A stretch of 64,000 nt of DNA. Source: Streptomyces sp. Tu6071. Its GTDB lineage: Bacteria; Actinomycetota; Actinomycetes; Streptomycetales; Streptomycetaceae. How positions within the stretch are numbered: the stretch's first letter is position 1; each line of letters opens with the position of its first letter. Under the pieces are notes generated by a model. It was given only the letters and a program-made list of their open reading frames with translations. It was not told where the DNA came from and did no database searches. The position numbers were made by a program, and so were the translations under genes. Of the stretch, positions 8,023-16,276 are shown piece after piece. The stretch spans positions 2,503,445 to 2,567,444 of the forward strand of contig NZ_CM001165.1 of assembly GCF_000213055.1 (NCBI RefSeq). The letters run 5' to 3'.

Positions 8023-8883
8023 ATGTTGCGTCTGGGCCGCAGGGAGTTCGGCGAGCACGAGCCGGTGATCATGGCGATCGTGAACCGGACCCCGGATTCC
8101 TTCTACGACCAGGGGGCGACCTTCGCCGACGAGCCCGCCCTCACGCGGGTCGAGCGGGCGGTCGCGGAGGGCGCGGCGATCATCGACGTCGGCGGGGTGA
8201 AGGCGGGGCCCGGCGAGGAGGTGAGCGCCGAGGAGGAGGTACGGCGCACGGCGGGCTTCGTCGCGGAGGTGCGGCGGCGCTTCCCCGAGGTCGTGATCAG
8301 CGTGGACACGTGGCGGCACGAGGTGGGCGAGGCGGTGTGCGCGGCGGGCGCGGACCTGATCAACGACGCGTGGGGCGGCGTGGACCCGAGGCTCGCGGAG
8401 GTCGCGGGGCGGTACGGGGCCGGGATCGTGTGCACGCACGCGGGCGGCGCCCGGCCCCGTACGAGGCCGCACCGCGTCGCGTACGAGGACGTCATGGCCG
8501 ACATCCTCCGGGTGACGACGGCCCTCGCGGAGCGCGCCGTCTCGCTCGGCGTCCCGCGCGAGTCGGTCCTCATCGACCCGGGCCACGACTTCGGCAAGAA
8601 CACCCGCCACTCCCTGGAGTCGACGCGCCGCCTCCCCGAGATGGCGGCGACGGGCTGGCCCGTCCTCGTCTCGCTCTCCAACAAGGACTTCGTGGGCGAG
8701 ACCCTGGACCGCCCGGTGAAGGAACGGCTCCTCGGCACGCTCGCGACGACAGCGGTCTCGGCGTGGCTCGGCGCGCGGGTCTACCGCGTCCACGAGGTCG
8801 CGGAGACCCGCCAGATCCTCGACATGGTCGCGTCGATCGCGGGGTGGCGCGAACCGGCGGTCGCGCGGCGGGGGCTGGCCTGA
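8023..8883 (+). CDS. folP2: FolP2-type dihydropteroate synthase paralogue
   Basis: TIM-barrel protein of the dihydropteroate synthase family, 286 residues. The pterin-side motif is intact (MAIVNRTPDSFYDQGATF, about 16-33), and ISVDTWR and LIDPGHDFGKN are present. However the second family motif, normally DVGGESTRPG, reads DVGGVKAGPG (about 57-66), losing the Ser-Thr-Arg loop that binds p-aminobenzoate in true FolP. This matches mycobacterial FolP2, including the RGLA C-terminus, as I recall it. FolP2 from mycobacteria was reported to lack synthase activity, so the folate role is doubtful. The ATG at 8023 was chosen over the upstream frame opening at 7972 because the family starts there. It is divergent from the DivIVA gene. 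Confidence 0.9.
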   Translation: MLRLGRREFGEHEPVIMAIVNRTPDSFYDQGATFADEPALTRVERAVAEGAAIIDVGGVKAGPGEEVSAEEEVRRTAGFVAEVRRRFPEVVISVDTWRHEVGEAVCAAGADLINDAWGGVDPRLAEVAGRYGAGIVCTHAGGARPRTRPHRVAYEDVMADILRVTTALAERAVSLGVPRESVLIDPGHDFGKNTRHSLESTRRLPEMAATGWPVLVSLSNKDFVGETLDRPVKERLLGTLATTAVSAWLGARVYRVHEVAETRQILDMVASIAGWREPAVARRGLA

Positions 8884-8974
8884 GGCGGTCCGCCTCCGGC
8901 CGGACACCGGCCCGGCGGCGCGGGGCTTCCGTGCGGCCCTCCGGACAGAGCCTGCCGGTCGATGGCGAACGAAA

Positions 8975-9003
8975 GCGGGCGGCCTCCTGAGGAGGCCGCC
9001 CGC
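8975..9003. terminator. Perfect 13-bp hairpin terminator
   Basis: Arms at 8975-8987 and 8991-9003 pair perfectly around a tga loop. It lies between folP2 (ends 8883) and the convergent small secreted protein gene (ends 9057), and can serve both strands. Confidence 0.88.
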
Positions 9004-9056
9004 ACCGACCGCTGTCCGGCCGGGCTCCCGTCGCCCGGCCGCAGACCGGCTCTACG

Positions 9057-9320
9057 TCAAATCCTGCCTTCGATGGTGTAGTTCCCGCTGCCACCGGGGC
9101 CGATGCACCTGACCTGGCTGTAACCGAGCTGCTGGGCCCACTCCGCGGCGTCGTCAAGACATGCCTGCATGCTCGCGTACTTGGCGCCCCCCATCACCAC
9201 CCAGTTGCCGTGGGTCCGGCCGGTGTCGGCGGAAGCGGTGCCCGCGTAGGTCATGGGTATGGTGACTGCCGCCGCGACGGCTACGAAGGCGGAGAGGACG
9301 CGAGACCGGGTCGACTTCAT
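9057..9320 (-). CDS. Small secreted protein of unknown function
   Basis: An 87-residue protein with a classic Sec signal peptide: MKSTRSRVLS basic start, a hydrophobic core (AFVAVAAAVTIPMTYAG), and a likely cleavage after ASA at about residue 31. The mature part, roughly 56 residues, contains two cysteines (QACLDDAAEW and QVRCIGPGG), which could form one disulfide, and ends in a Gly-rich strand. The ATG at 9320 has gaggagaacc just upstream. I do not recognise a named family; similar small two-cysteine exported proteins are common in Streptomyces. It is monocistronic, bounded by a strong terminator and a 235-bp gap. Confidence 0.8.
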   Translation of the reverse strand: MKSTRSRVLSAFVAVAAAVTIPMTYAGTASADTGRTHGNWVVMGGAKYASMQACLDDAAEWAQQLGYSQVRCIGPGGSGNYTIEGRI

Positions 9321-9555
9321 GGTTCTCCTCGTTGCTGGGTGGAAGAGCCGTTCGGCCTGATGCCGCCTCAGGAGCGCCCACGCGCTGTTCCTGAGCCGAC
9401 GTCAGACTTCACGAACGATCCAGTGCCCCGAAGACCCGGCCGAACACCCACGGAATCCGGACCGCTTTCCCGCGCACCTCCCCGGCGAGCCGCACCCCTC
9501 GGCACCGCGAAGGCGGAGCCGACGCGTCGATCCGAGGCGGTCGACAGCCCGGCAA

Positions 9556-9768
9556 CTACGCCGTAAGTCCACCCGACTTGACGCCCGCCACGAAACCCGC
9601 GAATGCCGAAGACGTGACCGCGAGGACCGGGCCGATCGCGCACTTCGAGTCCCGCACGGGGACCAGGCCGTGTGAGGCGACGAGATCGGCGGCCACCTCC
9701 ACGCACGCACCACCGTTGTTGGCGCTGTAGGAGGACTTGAACCAGTTGAGGCCAGCAAGGGTGGGCAT
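9556..9768 (-). CDS. DUF397 domain protein (second copy)
   Basis: A 70-residue protein of the DUF397 family: WFKSSYSANNGGACVEVA at residues 9-26, then VPVRDSKCAIGPVL and a C-terminal helix AFAGFVAGVKSG. DUF397 proteins are encoded next to XRE/DUF5753 regulators and, in the WhiJ/BldB systems known in S. coelicolor, act with them in developmental control. It is about 76% identical by eye to the adjacent DUF397 protein, so the two are tandem duplicates. It has its own good ribosome binding site (aaggagaacccag) and lies 163 bp downstream of the first copy, in the same direction. Confidence 0.9.
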   Translation of the reverse strand: MPTLAGLNWFKSSYSANNGGACVEVAADLVASHGLVPVRDSKCAIGPVLAVTSSAFAGFVAGVKSGGLTA

Positions 9769-9930
9769 CTGGGTTCTCCTTCTCGGCTGTTGAGCGGGCG
9801 TACTTCCACGCGCACACCCGTGGCTCGATGGTGCGCCCGCAAGGCGTCACGCGCAGCGGCGCGTTCAGACATGACGAAGCCCGCCGGTCCCCGGAAGGGG
9901 GCGGTGGGCTGTCGTACGTGCCGGGCTCGA

Positions 9931-10140
9931 TCAGGCGGAGAACTCACCGGACTTGACGCCCGCCACGAAACCGGCGAACGCCGAGGAAGCGACCGTGAGA
10001 ACCGGACCGGCCACGCACTTCGAGTCACGCACGGGGACGACACCGCGCGAGGCGACGAGATCGGCGGCCACCTCCACGCACGAGCCCCCGTTGTTGCCAC
10101 TGTAGGAGGACTTGAACCAGTGGAGAGGTTGGGTCGTCAC
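9931..10140 (-). CDS. DUF397 domain protein coupled to an XRE regulator
   Basis: A 69-residue DUF397 protein: WFKSSYSGNNGGSCVEVA, VPVRDSKCVAGPVL, AFAGFVAGVKSGEF. The GTG start at 10140 overlaps the stop of the upstream XRE regulator in a GTGA arrangement, so the two are made together and very likely act together, as in the WhiJ-type modules. The conserved paired positions (Cys in GGSCVEV and DSKCV) are the family hallmark; no enzymatic function is known. Confidence 0.92.
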   Translation of the reverse strand: MTTQPLHWFKSSYSGNNGGSCVEVAADLVASRGVVPVRDSKCVAGPVLTVASSAFAGFVAGVKSGEFSA

Positions 10141-10967
10141 GATGTTCCCTTTCGTACGCGTTCGATCACGGCCGCTGACTCTGCCTGGGGCAGCGATTCG
10201 ACCTGCAGGTGATGGTAGGCCGTGAGAAGAGGCTGTACGTAGCGCAATTCGCGCTCCAAATGCCCCCGCTGGGCGGATTCCGTGTATGCCACGTGCGCCC
10301 CGTTCCGCAACGTCAGAAGGTTGGCCGGGAAGTCAAGAGCCCGGTGCTCCCCCATCGAGAACGGCGCCACTTGCAGCACGGTGTTGGGAAGAGCCGCGAA
10401 GTCGAGAAGCCGCTGATACTGCTCAGCCATGCCCTCCGCACCACCAACACAACGACGCAGTGCACCCTCGTCGATGACCATGAAGATCTTCGGCGGCGCC
10501 TCTCGCTCAAGAGCGCCTTGCCGCGCAAGCTGACGCGACATCCGTTCCTGCGCCTGCTGCGAGGTGATGGCACCTCGCGCCATCACCGTCGCCTGAATGG
10601 CCTCGGCGTACTGACGGGTCTGCACGATCCCGGGCAGAGCACCCAGCTCGAAGACCCGGATCTCAACCGCCTGACCCTCCAGGACGAGGTAGTCGTCGAA
10701 GCCGTCCAATATCGCCGGGTTCCGCAGCGCGTCGCCCTGCTGGGTCAGGGCATCACCCGTGCCGAACACTCGGTCAGCACGTGCAGTGAACTTGGCAGTT
10801 GCATTTCGCGAACCAATTTCGACGCCTGAAATATGCGAGGGGGCATATCCCATCCGCGCACCCAACTCCGGCTGTGTCCAGCCTCGCTGTTCCCGCAAGC
10901 TACGCAAACGCGCACCGAAGGCCGCGCGCGGGCCTCCGTCGGGGTCGAGCGTTCTGCGGTTGACCAT
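10137..10967 (-). CDS. XRE-family transcriptional regulator with DUF5753 domain (WhiJ-like)
   Basis: A 276-residue DNA-binding regulator. An N-terminal helix-turn-helix of the XRE type spans about residues 15-70 (LRSLREQRGWTQPELGARMG, then SHISGVEIGSRNAT). The DUF5753 effector domain follows (YLVLEGQAVEIRVFELGALPG at about 92-112, MSRQLARQ, VIDEGALRR, and LPNTVLQVAPF). This architecture is abundant in Streptomyces and is exemplified by WhiJ. The gene is less GC-rich than its neighbours, a usual sign for this family, which is often variable between strains. It is coupled by 4 bp to a DUF397 gene and divergent from the Cys-rich pair at 11075-11958. Confidence 0.92.
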   Translation of the reverse strand: MVNRRTLDPDGGPRAAFGARLRSLREQRGWTQPELGARMGYAPSHISGVEIGSRNATAKFTARADRVFGTGDALTQQGDALRNPAILDGFDDYLVLEGQAVEIRVFELGALPGIVQTRQYAEAIQATVMARGAITSQQAQERMSRQLARQGALEREAPPKIFMVIDEGALRRCVGGAEGMAEQYQRLLDFAALPNTVLQVAPFSMGEHRALDFPANLLTLRNGAHVAYTESAQRGHLERELRYVQPLLTAYHHLQVESLPQAESAAVIERVRKGTS

Positions 10968-11074
10968 GAATCCCCCGGCCTATCTGCCAACAGGATGAAA
11001 CTTGATAGCTCGTTCAGGCTAGTTCAGCCTGGGGACTCCCGGTAGCCGCTTCGCTACAAAGAGGAGTGATCCGC

Positions 11075-11233
11075 ATGCCCGTTCCCTTCCCTCCCCCCGC
11101 CGACGACTGCCCCGTCTGCGAACGGCTCCGTGCCGTCGAGCGGGACGCCGAGGCCGCCGGGGACCTCTCCAAGGCGACCGACTGCCGCGTTCTGCGCGCG
11201 CGGCACCCGCACGGGAAGGGCGAGGGCGCGTGA
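11075..11233 (+). CDS. Short CxxC protein of unknown function
   Basis: A 52-residue open frame with clear coding bias, starting at an ATG preceded by gaggag and ending in an overlap (GTGA) with the next gene. The product has an acidic CPVC motif at about residues 12-15 (DDCPVCERLRAVERDAEA), a third Cys in TDCRVLRARH and a basic His-containing tail. The CxxC...C...H pattern suggests a small zinc-binding protein. I do not recognise a family. Together with the following gene it forms a two-gene unit divergent from the XRE/DUF397 module. Confidence 0.72.
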   Translation: MPVPFPPPADDCPVCERLRAVERDAEAAGDLSKATDCRVLRARHPHGKGEGA

Positions 11234-11958
11234 GCGGGCGGGTCGCGGGGAGGGTCGCCACCCTGGAAGTCGGCACCGTCTTCCTCGCCACCTCGCGTGG
11301 TGGGGACGCTTCCGGGGGGTGGTTGCTCGCGCGGGCGAGGCTGGAGGACGTGGCCGAGGCGGCGGGGTGGTTGCGCGGGGAGGCGTGTCGGCTCGCCGAT
11401 CGGCTCGATCCCGAGCCCGGGGCCCGGTGGGCCCGCGCGGGGGCCGTTCACCAGGCCACCGGGCCGGGACCTGACGCTCCGGCCGCCCTGCGGGCGTGGG
11501 CCGTGGACGCGGAACGGCAGTCGCTCGTACGGGAGTTGCTGCGCCTCCGGCAGCCCTTCGCCCTGCGCTTCCCCGATCCAGGGGGTGCCTGGTACGAGCT
11601 GGGCGCGGGCCCGGTTCCCGCGTACGCGTCGCGCGCGGACGGCGCGCAGGGGCCGCCCCGTTGCGAGGCGGCCGGGCACGTCACGCCGTACGTGGCCGAA
11701 ATGGCGCTCAACGCGGCCCGCACGCCCGGGGACCCGCCCCGTACGCTCGTGCGCTGCGCGCTCGCCCCCCATCTCACGTGCGAACACGAGGGAATCGTGC
11801 GGGAGCTGCGCGGACCGGGCGGGCACGTATGGGGCTCGTTCGGGATCGGGGTCCCCGTGTGGCGCCTGCGCGTCGCGGGGCCTTGTTCCCGGCAGGCGGG
11901 ACGCGAGCCCTGCGGTCTCTACGCGGACCACCCGGGCGCTTGCGTCCCCGCCGTCTGA
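11230..11958 (+). CDS. Uncharacterised protein with Cys/His-rich C-terminus
   Basis: A 242-residue protein of unknown function starting at a GTG coupled to the preceding small CxxC gene. The N-terminal third is an ordinary mixed alpha/beta region (VATLEVGTVFLATSRGG, WLLARARLEDVAEAAGWL). The C-terminal half is rich in Cys and His: RCEAAGHV, RCALAPHLTCEHEG, and a final GPCSRQAGREPCGLYADHPGAC. That spacing suggests one or two structural metal sites. No signal peptide or membrane helix is evident. Its position next to an XRE/DUF397 module suggests a strain-variable accessory locus. I cannot assign a function. Confidence 0.7.
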   Translation: MSGRVAGRVATLEVGTVFLATSRGGDASGGWLLARARLEDVAEAAGWLRGEACRLADRLDPEPGARWARAGAVHQATGPGPDAPAALRAWAVDAERQSLVRELLRLRQPFALRFPDPGGAWYELGAGPVPAYASRADGAQGPPRCEAAGHVTPYVAEMALNAARTPGDPPRTLVRCALAPHLTCEHEGIVRELRGPGGHVWGSFGIGVPVWRLRVAGPCSRQAGREPCGLYADHPGACVPAV

Positions 11959-11983
11959 ACCACCGGGGAAACGGGGGTCTGCC

Positions 11984-12733
11984 TCAGACCCCCGCCTCCT
12001 TCGTGACCAGCGCCACCGCTTCGTCCACGTCGTCCGTCAGGTGGAAGAGGTCGAGGTCGCCCGGGTTGGCCTTGCCCTCGGCGATGAGGGTGTCCCGGAG
12101 CCAGTCGACGAGGCCGCCCCAGTACGCCGTGCCGAAGAGGACGATCGGGAAGCGGGTGACCTTCTGGGTCTGGACGAGGGTCAGCGCCTCGAAGAGTTCG
12201 TCCAGCGTGCCGAAGCCGCCGGGGAGGACGACGAAGCCTCTCGCGTACTTGACGAACATCACCTTCCTCACGAAGAAGTAGCGGAAGTTCACCGCGATGT
12301 CGACGTACTTGTTGACCCCTTGCTCGAAGGGAAGCTCGATGCCCAGGCCGACCGACGTTCCCTGCGCCTCCCAGGCGCCCCGGTTCGCCGCCTCCATCGC
12401 ACCGGGGCCGCCCCCGGTGATCACCGCGTAACCGGCCTCCGTCAGGGCGCGGCCGAGCCGGACCCCGAGCGCGTACTCCGGTGAATCGGGGCTCGTCCGG
12501 GCGGAGCCGAAGACGCTGATGGCCGGGGGGAGTTCGGCGAGCGCGCCGAAACCGTCGACGAGCTCGGACTGCATCCGCATGACCCGCCAGGGGTCCGTGT
12601 GCACCCAGTCCGTGTCACCGCGCGAGTCGAGCAGCCGCTGGTCCGTCGTCCCGGGCTGCACCTGGTCGCGCCTGCGTACCACCGGTCCCAGACGCTGTTC
12701 CTCCACCGGGCCGTTCGATTCGAGACTGGCCAT
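11984..12733 (-). CDS. LOG family protein (cytokinin riboside 5'-monophosphate phosphoribohydrolase-like)
   Basis: Rossmann-like LOG protein, 249 residues (TIGR00730 type). The nucleotide-binding loop GGGPGAME is at 107-114, RK at 156-157, and the signature PGGFGTLDE at 171-179, so all catalytic elements are present. Family members hydrolyse nucleoside 5'-monophosphates such as N6-modified AMP to base plus ribose 5-phosphate. A 70-residue polar extension precedes the domain. Conserved between dapE and folP2 in actinobacteria (Rv1205, from memory). The ATG at 12733 is supported by the conserved N-terminal pattern. The cellular substrate in Streptomyces is unknown to me. Confidence 0.92.
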   Translation of the reverse strand: MASLESNGPVEEQRLGPVVRRRDQVQPGTTDQRLLDSRGDTDWVHTDPWRVMRMQSELVDGFGALAELPPAISVFGSARTSPDSPEYALGVRLGRALTEAGYAVITGGGPGAMEAANRGAWEAQGTSVGLGIELPFEQGVNKYVDIAVNFRYFFVRKVMFVKYARGFVVLPGGFGTLDELFEALTLVQTQKVTRFPIVLFGTAYWGGLVDWLRDTLIAEGKANPGDLDLFHLTDDVDEAVALVTKEAGV

Positions 12734-13049
12734 CGCGCTCCCCTCTCATTCGTGCGTCCGGACAGCGTAGGACCTCCGGCGTGGCCTGCGGCGCAAGCGG
12801 AGATGAGCAGGGAGTGGTGGCGGCGCGAAGGAGCGGAATCCGGCTGCCCGCACACCCCCCGCCCCGAGGCCCGCAGGGCCGAGCAGCGTCGGCAGAGGCG
12901 AAGGGAGCGCGACGGTGTCGAGGCGCCCGTCGCGCGCAGGTCGTGAGGAACGAGCGACCGAGCACGTCGGGTGACTCGACACCGGCATCGGCGCTCCCGG
13001 AGGCGAAGCCGACGCAAAAAAAGGGGCGAAGCCGACGCAAAAGGAGAGT
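12734..13049. repeat. Intergenic region with tandem 18-bp direct repeat
   Basis: This 316-bp gap between dapE (upstream on the minus strand) and LOG holds a perfect 18-bp direct repeat, ggcgaagccgacgcaaaa, at 13002-13019 and 13025-13042, just past the dapE stop. The A-rich ends read as T-runs on the minus strand (7 T at the first copy), so each copy resembles a terminator tail or a slipped duplication. No gene is supported in the rest; open frames across it have Arg/Pro/Ala-rich shadow composition. Confidence 0.75.
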
Positions 13050-14168
13050 TCAGCTCGTGAGCCAGGCGCGCAGGCGTTTCTCGGCCGCCAGGACGTGGCG
13101 GATCTCGACGTTCTCCTCGCGCTTGTGGGCGAGCAGGGGGTTGCCCGGGCCGTAGTTGACGGCCGGGATGCCGAGGGCGCTGAAGCGGGCCACGTCGGTC
13201 CAGCCGAACTTGGGGCGCGGCGTGCCGCCCACGGCTTCGAGGAACGCGGCGGCGGCCGGGTGGGTCAGGCCGGGGCGCGCGGCGGGGCTGTGGTCGTCCA
13301 CGACGAAGTCCGTGACGCCGCAGCCCGCGAAGACCTCCTCGACGTGCGCGAGCGCCTCGTCCCCGGAGAGGTCGGGGGCGTAGCGGTAGTTGACGGTGAC
13401 GACGCACGCGTCCGGGATGACGTTCCCCGCGACGCCGCCCTCGATCCGTACGGCGTTGAGCCCCTCGCGGTACTCCAGTCCGTCCACGAGCGGGCGGCGC
13501 GGCTCGTACGCGGCGAGGCGGTCCAGGATCGGCGCGGCGGCGTGGATCGCGTTGGAGCCCATCCAGGAGCGCGCCGAGTGGGCGCGTTCGCCGCGCGTGT
13601 GGAGGTGGACGCGCAGGGTGCCCTGGCAGCCGCCCTCGACCTCGCCGTCCGAGGGTTCGAGCAGGACGGCGAAGTCGCCCGTGAGCCAGTCGGGGTGGGC
13701 GCTCGCGAGGTGGCGGAGGCCGTTGCGGTCGGCGGCGACCTCCTCGTTGTCGTAGAAGACGAAGGTGAGGTCGCGGTTGGGGGCCGGGACCGTCGCGGCG
13801 AGGCGCAGCTGTACGGCGACGCCCGCCTTCATGTCGCTCGTGCCGCAGCCCCACAGGAGCCCGTCCGCGTCGAGCCGCGAGGGCACGTTGCCGGCGATCG
13901 GGACGGTGTCGATGTGCCCGGCGAGCACGACTCGCTCGGGGCGGCCGAGCCGGGTGCGGGCGACGATGTTGTTGCCGTGGCGGTCGACGGTGAGGTGCGG
14001 CAGCGGGCGCAGGGCCGCCTCGATCGCGTCGGCGAGCGGCCCCTCCTCGCCGCTGACGGACGGCACGTCGACGAGGGCGGCCGTGAGGGCCCCCGCGTCG
14101 AGCCCGAGGTCGAGCACGGGCGCCGCTGCGGCGGGCCCCGAGGGGCTGGGGGCGGTGGTGTCACGCAT
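13050..14168 (-). CDS. dapE: Succinyl-diaminopimelate desuccinylase (M20 peptidase family)
   Basis: Lysine/diaminopimelate pathway enzyme that removes succinate from N-succinyl-LL-2,6-diaminopimelate, giving the peptidoglycan precursor. The 372-residue product shows the M20 dinuclear metal site: His85 and Asp87 in GHIDTVP, Asp112 in TSDMKAG, Glu142-Glu143 in DNEEVAA, and a C-terminal His in [11 protein letters not shown] that takes the metal-ligand place. The dimerisation lid domain lies at about 185-300. dapC lies 3 kb away in the same direction, so two of the four succinylase-branch genes are in this window; dapD is not. The ATG at 14168 was taken as start; there is no upstream alternative close by. 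Confidence 0.92.
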   Translation of the reverse strand: MRDTTAPSPSGPAAAAPVLDLGLDAGALTAALVDVPSVSGEEGPLADAIEAALRPLPHLTVDRHGNNIVARTRLGRPERVVLAGHIDTVPIAGNVPSRLDADGLLWGCGTSDMKAGVAVQLRLAATVPAPNRDLTFVFYDNEEVAADRNGLRHLASAHPDWLTGDFAVLLEPSDGEVEGGCQGTLRVHLHTRGERAHSARSWMGSNAIHAAAPILDRLAAYEPRRPLVDGLEYREGLNAVRIEGGVAGNVIPDACVVTVNYRYAPDLSGDEALAHVEEVFAGCGVTDFVVDDHSPAARPGLTHPAAAAFLEAVGGTPRPKFGWTDVARFSALGIPAVNYGPGNPLLAHKREENVEIRHVLAAEKRLRAWLTS

Positions 14169-14395
14169 GCGGCGAGCCTAACGCGGGCCCCCGCGCGGGT
14201 ACGGGGCCGCTCCGCCCCGCCCGCCGTGCCCCCGCTTCCCGGCGCCCCCTGCCCGTACGGGCCGCGCACAGGCGGCGCACAGGTCCCTGCGGTCCCCCGG
14301 GGACCGCCCCGCACGGACCCCGTCCCACAGCCCGCGCACAGTGTTCCGGCGTCTCCCGCGAGGGGGCTGGTCCGGCGCCGCGGAGCCGTTACCTT

Positions 14396-15445
14396 ATGGG
14401 CGTGCCCGAGCCTTCGCCCTCCCGTCCCTTGCGCCGTCGCAGGCTGCTCCGTTACGGGGCCGCGCTGACCGTCTCGTGCGCGCTCGCCGGTTACCTCGTG
14501 GTGCGCTTCGGGCCCGACGCGCAGCACGCGCGGCCCGGCTGCGAGGTCGTCTCGGCGGACGGCGGGAGGACCACGTACTCCTTCGGCGCCGACCAGGCGG
14601 TGAACGCGGCGACGATCGCGGCCGTGGGCACCTCGCGCGGGATGCCCGAACGGGCCGTGACGATCGCCCTCGCGACCGCGCTCCAGGAGTCGGGACTGCG
14701 CAACCTCGACCACGGCGACCGCGATTCGGTCGGCCTCTTCCAGCAGCGCCCCTCGCAGGGCTGGGGCACGGTCGCGCAGATCATGGACCCCGTCTACAGC
14801 GCGGGGAAGTTCTACCAGCGGCTCGACAAGGTCGACGGGTACGCGAGCCTGCCGCTCACGGTCGCCGCGCAGAAAGTGCAGCGCTCCGCCTTCCCCGACG
14901 CCTACGCGAAGCACGAGCCCGACGCGGCCCTCCTCGCCGCCGCGCTCACCGGGCGGGCCGCGGCCTCCCTCACGTGCGAGTCCACCGTGCCGGACGGCAC
15001 GGGCGATCCCTCGGCGGTACGCGCCGCGCTCATCAGGGACTTCGGCGCGGGCGTGCTCCCCGGCGCCCCCGAGGCGAGGCAGAAGGCGACGGCCGCCGCC
15101 ACGACCGCCTCGCCCTCCCCCGTCGAAGGCACGTTTTCCCGGGGCGGGGCGCCCGCGCGCACCCGCACCGTCGTCGTCCCGGTCGCCGGGGCCGGGACCG
15201 CGAAGGGCGCGAAGGGTGCGAAGGCCGCGAAGGACGGGCGGCGCGGCTGGGAACTCGCGCAGTGGGCCGTCGCGCACGCCTCGGTCCTGCACCTCTCCGA
15301 GGTCGCCTACGCGGGCCGCGAGTGGCGCGCCTCGGGCACGGGCCACACGTGGCGCGAGGTGGCTGCGGACAAGGGCGACGGCGGGGCGGGCGGCGCGAAG
15401 GGCGCGGGCGGCCCGGCGGACGTACGCATCGTCACGGCCCCCTGA
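14396..15445 (+). CDS. Membrane-anchored lysozyme-like/transglycosylase-like protein
   Basis: A 349-residue protein with a basic N-terminus, one membrane helix (about residues 19-40, GAALTVSCALAGYLVVRF) and an outer domain. The segment RAVTIALATALQESGLRNLDHGDRDSVGLFQQRPSQGWGT (about 84-125, given here only as landmarks: ALQESGL and GLFQQRPSQGWG) resembles the Glu-containing core found before NlpC/P60 and in peptidoglycan-cleaving proteins of actinobacteria; the Glu in QESG would be the candidate catalytic acid. The C-terminal third is Ala/Gly/Lys-rich with short KGAKGAK repeats. Homologues are often labelled heavy metal transporter in databases, for which I see no basis. Confidence 0.75.
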   Translation: MGVPEPSPSRPLRRRRLLRYGAALTVSCALAGYLVVRFGPDAQHARPGCEVVSADGGRTTYSFGADQAVNAATIAAVGTSRGMPERAVTIALATALQESGLRNLDHGDRDSVGLFQQRPSQGWGTVAQIMDPVYSAGKFYQRLDKVDGYASLPLTVAAQKVQRSAFPDAYAKHEPDAALLAAALTGRAAASLTCESTVPDGTGDPSAVRAALIRDFGAGVLPGAPEARQKATAAATTASPSPVEGTFSRGGAPARTRTVVVPVAGAGTAKGAKGAKAAKDGRRGWELAQWAVAHASVLHLSEVAYAGREWRASGTGHTWREVAADKGDGGAGGAKGAGGPADVRIVTAP

Positions 15446-15741
15446 GCGACCCCGCGCGCCCCGTGCGCCGCGCACGCCTCGCGGGCTCAGCCGTACGACA
15501 CCTCGCCCTCCCGGGGGACCGCGGGGCCCCGCCCGAAGAGGCACCCGGGGCGGAGAAGCGCAGGTCGGGGGCGGTGCGGAGGTCATCCGCCGCACGGTGC
15601 GGCGGGAGGCCGACAATACGACGCATTGCGAACTCTTTGCCCAGGCGTCCCGCAACCTTCGCCCGGCTCACGCGGTAGTCACGGCGTCCGGGGCCCCGGT
15701 GGGTCCCGTACGCATTCACTGATCCCCCGCGAAGGAGCACC

Positions 15742-16155
15742 ATGTCCAAGCCCCTCACCCGCCGCCTCGCCGGTGCCGCGCTGCTGCTCGCCGCCGGTGC
15801 CGCGCCCGTGATCGGCGCGGCCGGCGCCGCGAACGCAGCCGAGCTTCCCTCGACGCAGGGCCTCGGGGTCTCCTCGCTCGACGGCGACGCCGTCGGCTCG
15901 ACCGTCGACGGTGCCGCCAAGGGCGCCGCGCAGACGCTCGGCGAGACCGGAGGCAAGGCGGTCGGCAAGGCGGCGCCCGAGGCCGGGAAGCTCGTCGGCC
16001 ACGCCGGGCACACCGTCGCCCCCGTCACGGAGCGCGCGGGCAACGGCGACCTGCTCGGCGGCGCGGGCAAGACCGTCAGCGGCACCGGCAAGGGCGGCGG
16101 CCTCACCGGCGGCCTCGGCGGCCTCCTCCCCACGAAGGGTCTCCCGCTCGGCTGA
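15742..16155 (+). CDS. Small secreted Gly/Ala-rich protein
   Basis: A 137-residue exported protein. Signal peptide: MSKPLTRRLAG, a hydrophobic core to about residue 28, cleavage after ANA (about 32). The mature part is Gly/Ala/Thr/Lys-rich low complexity (GKAVGKAAPEAGKLVG, then GGGLTGGLGGLLPTKG), without cysteines. The ribosome binding site gaaggagcacc precedes the ATG. Similar proteins are widespread in Streptomyces and sometimes misnamed ATP-binding protein; no such motif is present. A strong terminator follows. Function unknown, presumably cell-surface. Confidence 0.8.
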   Translation: MSKPLTRRLAGAALLLAAGAAPVIGAAGAANAAELPSTQGLGVSSLDGDAVGSTVDGAAKGAAQTLGETGGKAVGKAAPEAGKLVGHAGHTVAPVTERAGNGDLLGGAGKTVSGTGKGGGLTGGLGGLLPTKGLPLG

Positions 16156-16173
16156 GCCGGAAACGACGCAGGA

Positions 16174-16215
16174 GGGCCGGGGCCCGGGGAGCGCGAACTC
16201 CCCGGGCCCCGGCCC
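16174..16215. terminator. Perfect 17-bp hairpin terminator
   Basis: Arms 16174-16190 and 16199-16215 pair perfectly around an 8-base loop (gcgcgaac). It is placed between the secreted-protein gene (ends 16155, plus) and dapC (ends 16277, minus), so it likely acts in both directions. Confidence 0.92.
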
Positions 16216-16276
16216 GTCCCGTGCGCGTACACGCCAGTGCGGGGACGCGCGCGCCCCGAGGCGGTCCGGTCCGGTC

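Noticed and set aside
12442..13854. Long minus-strand frame across LOG and dapE
   Set aside because: Out of frame with both genes; Arg/Pro-rich shadow sequence.
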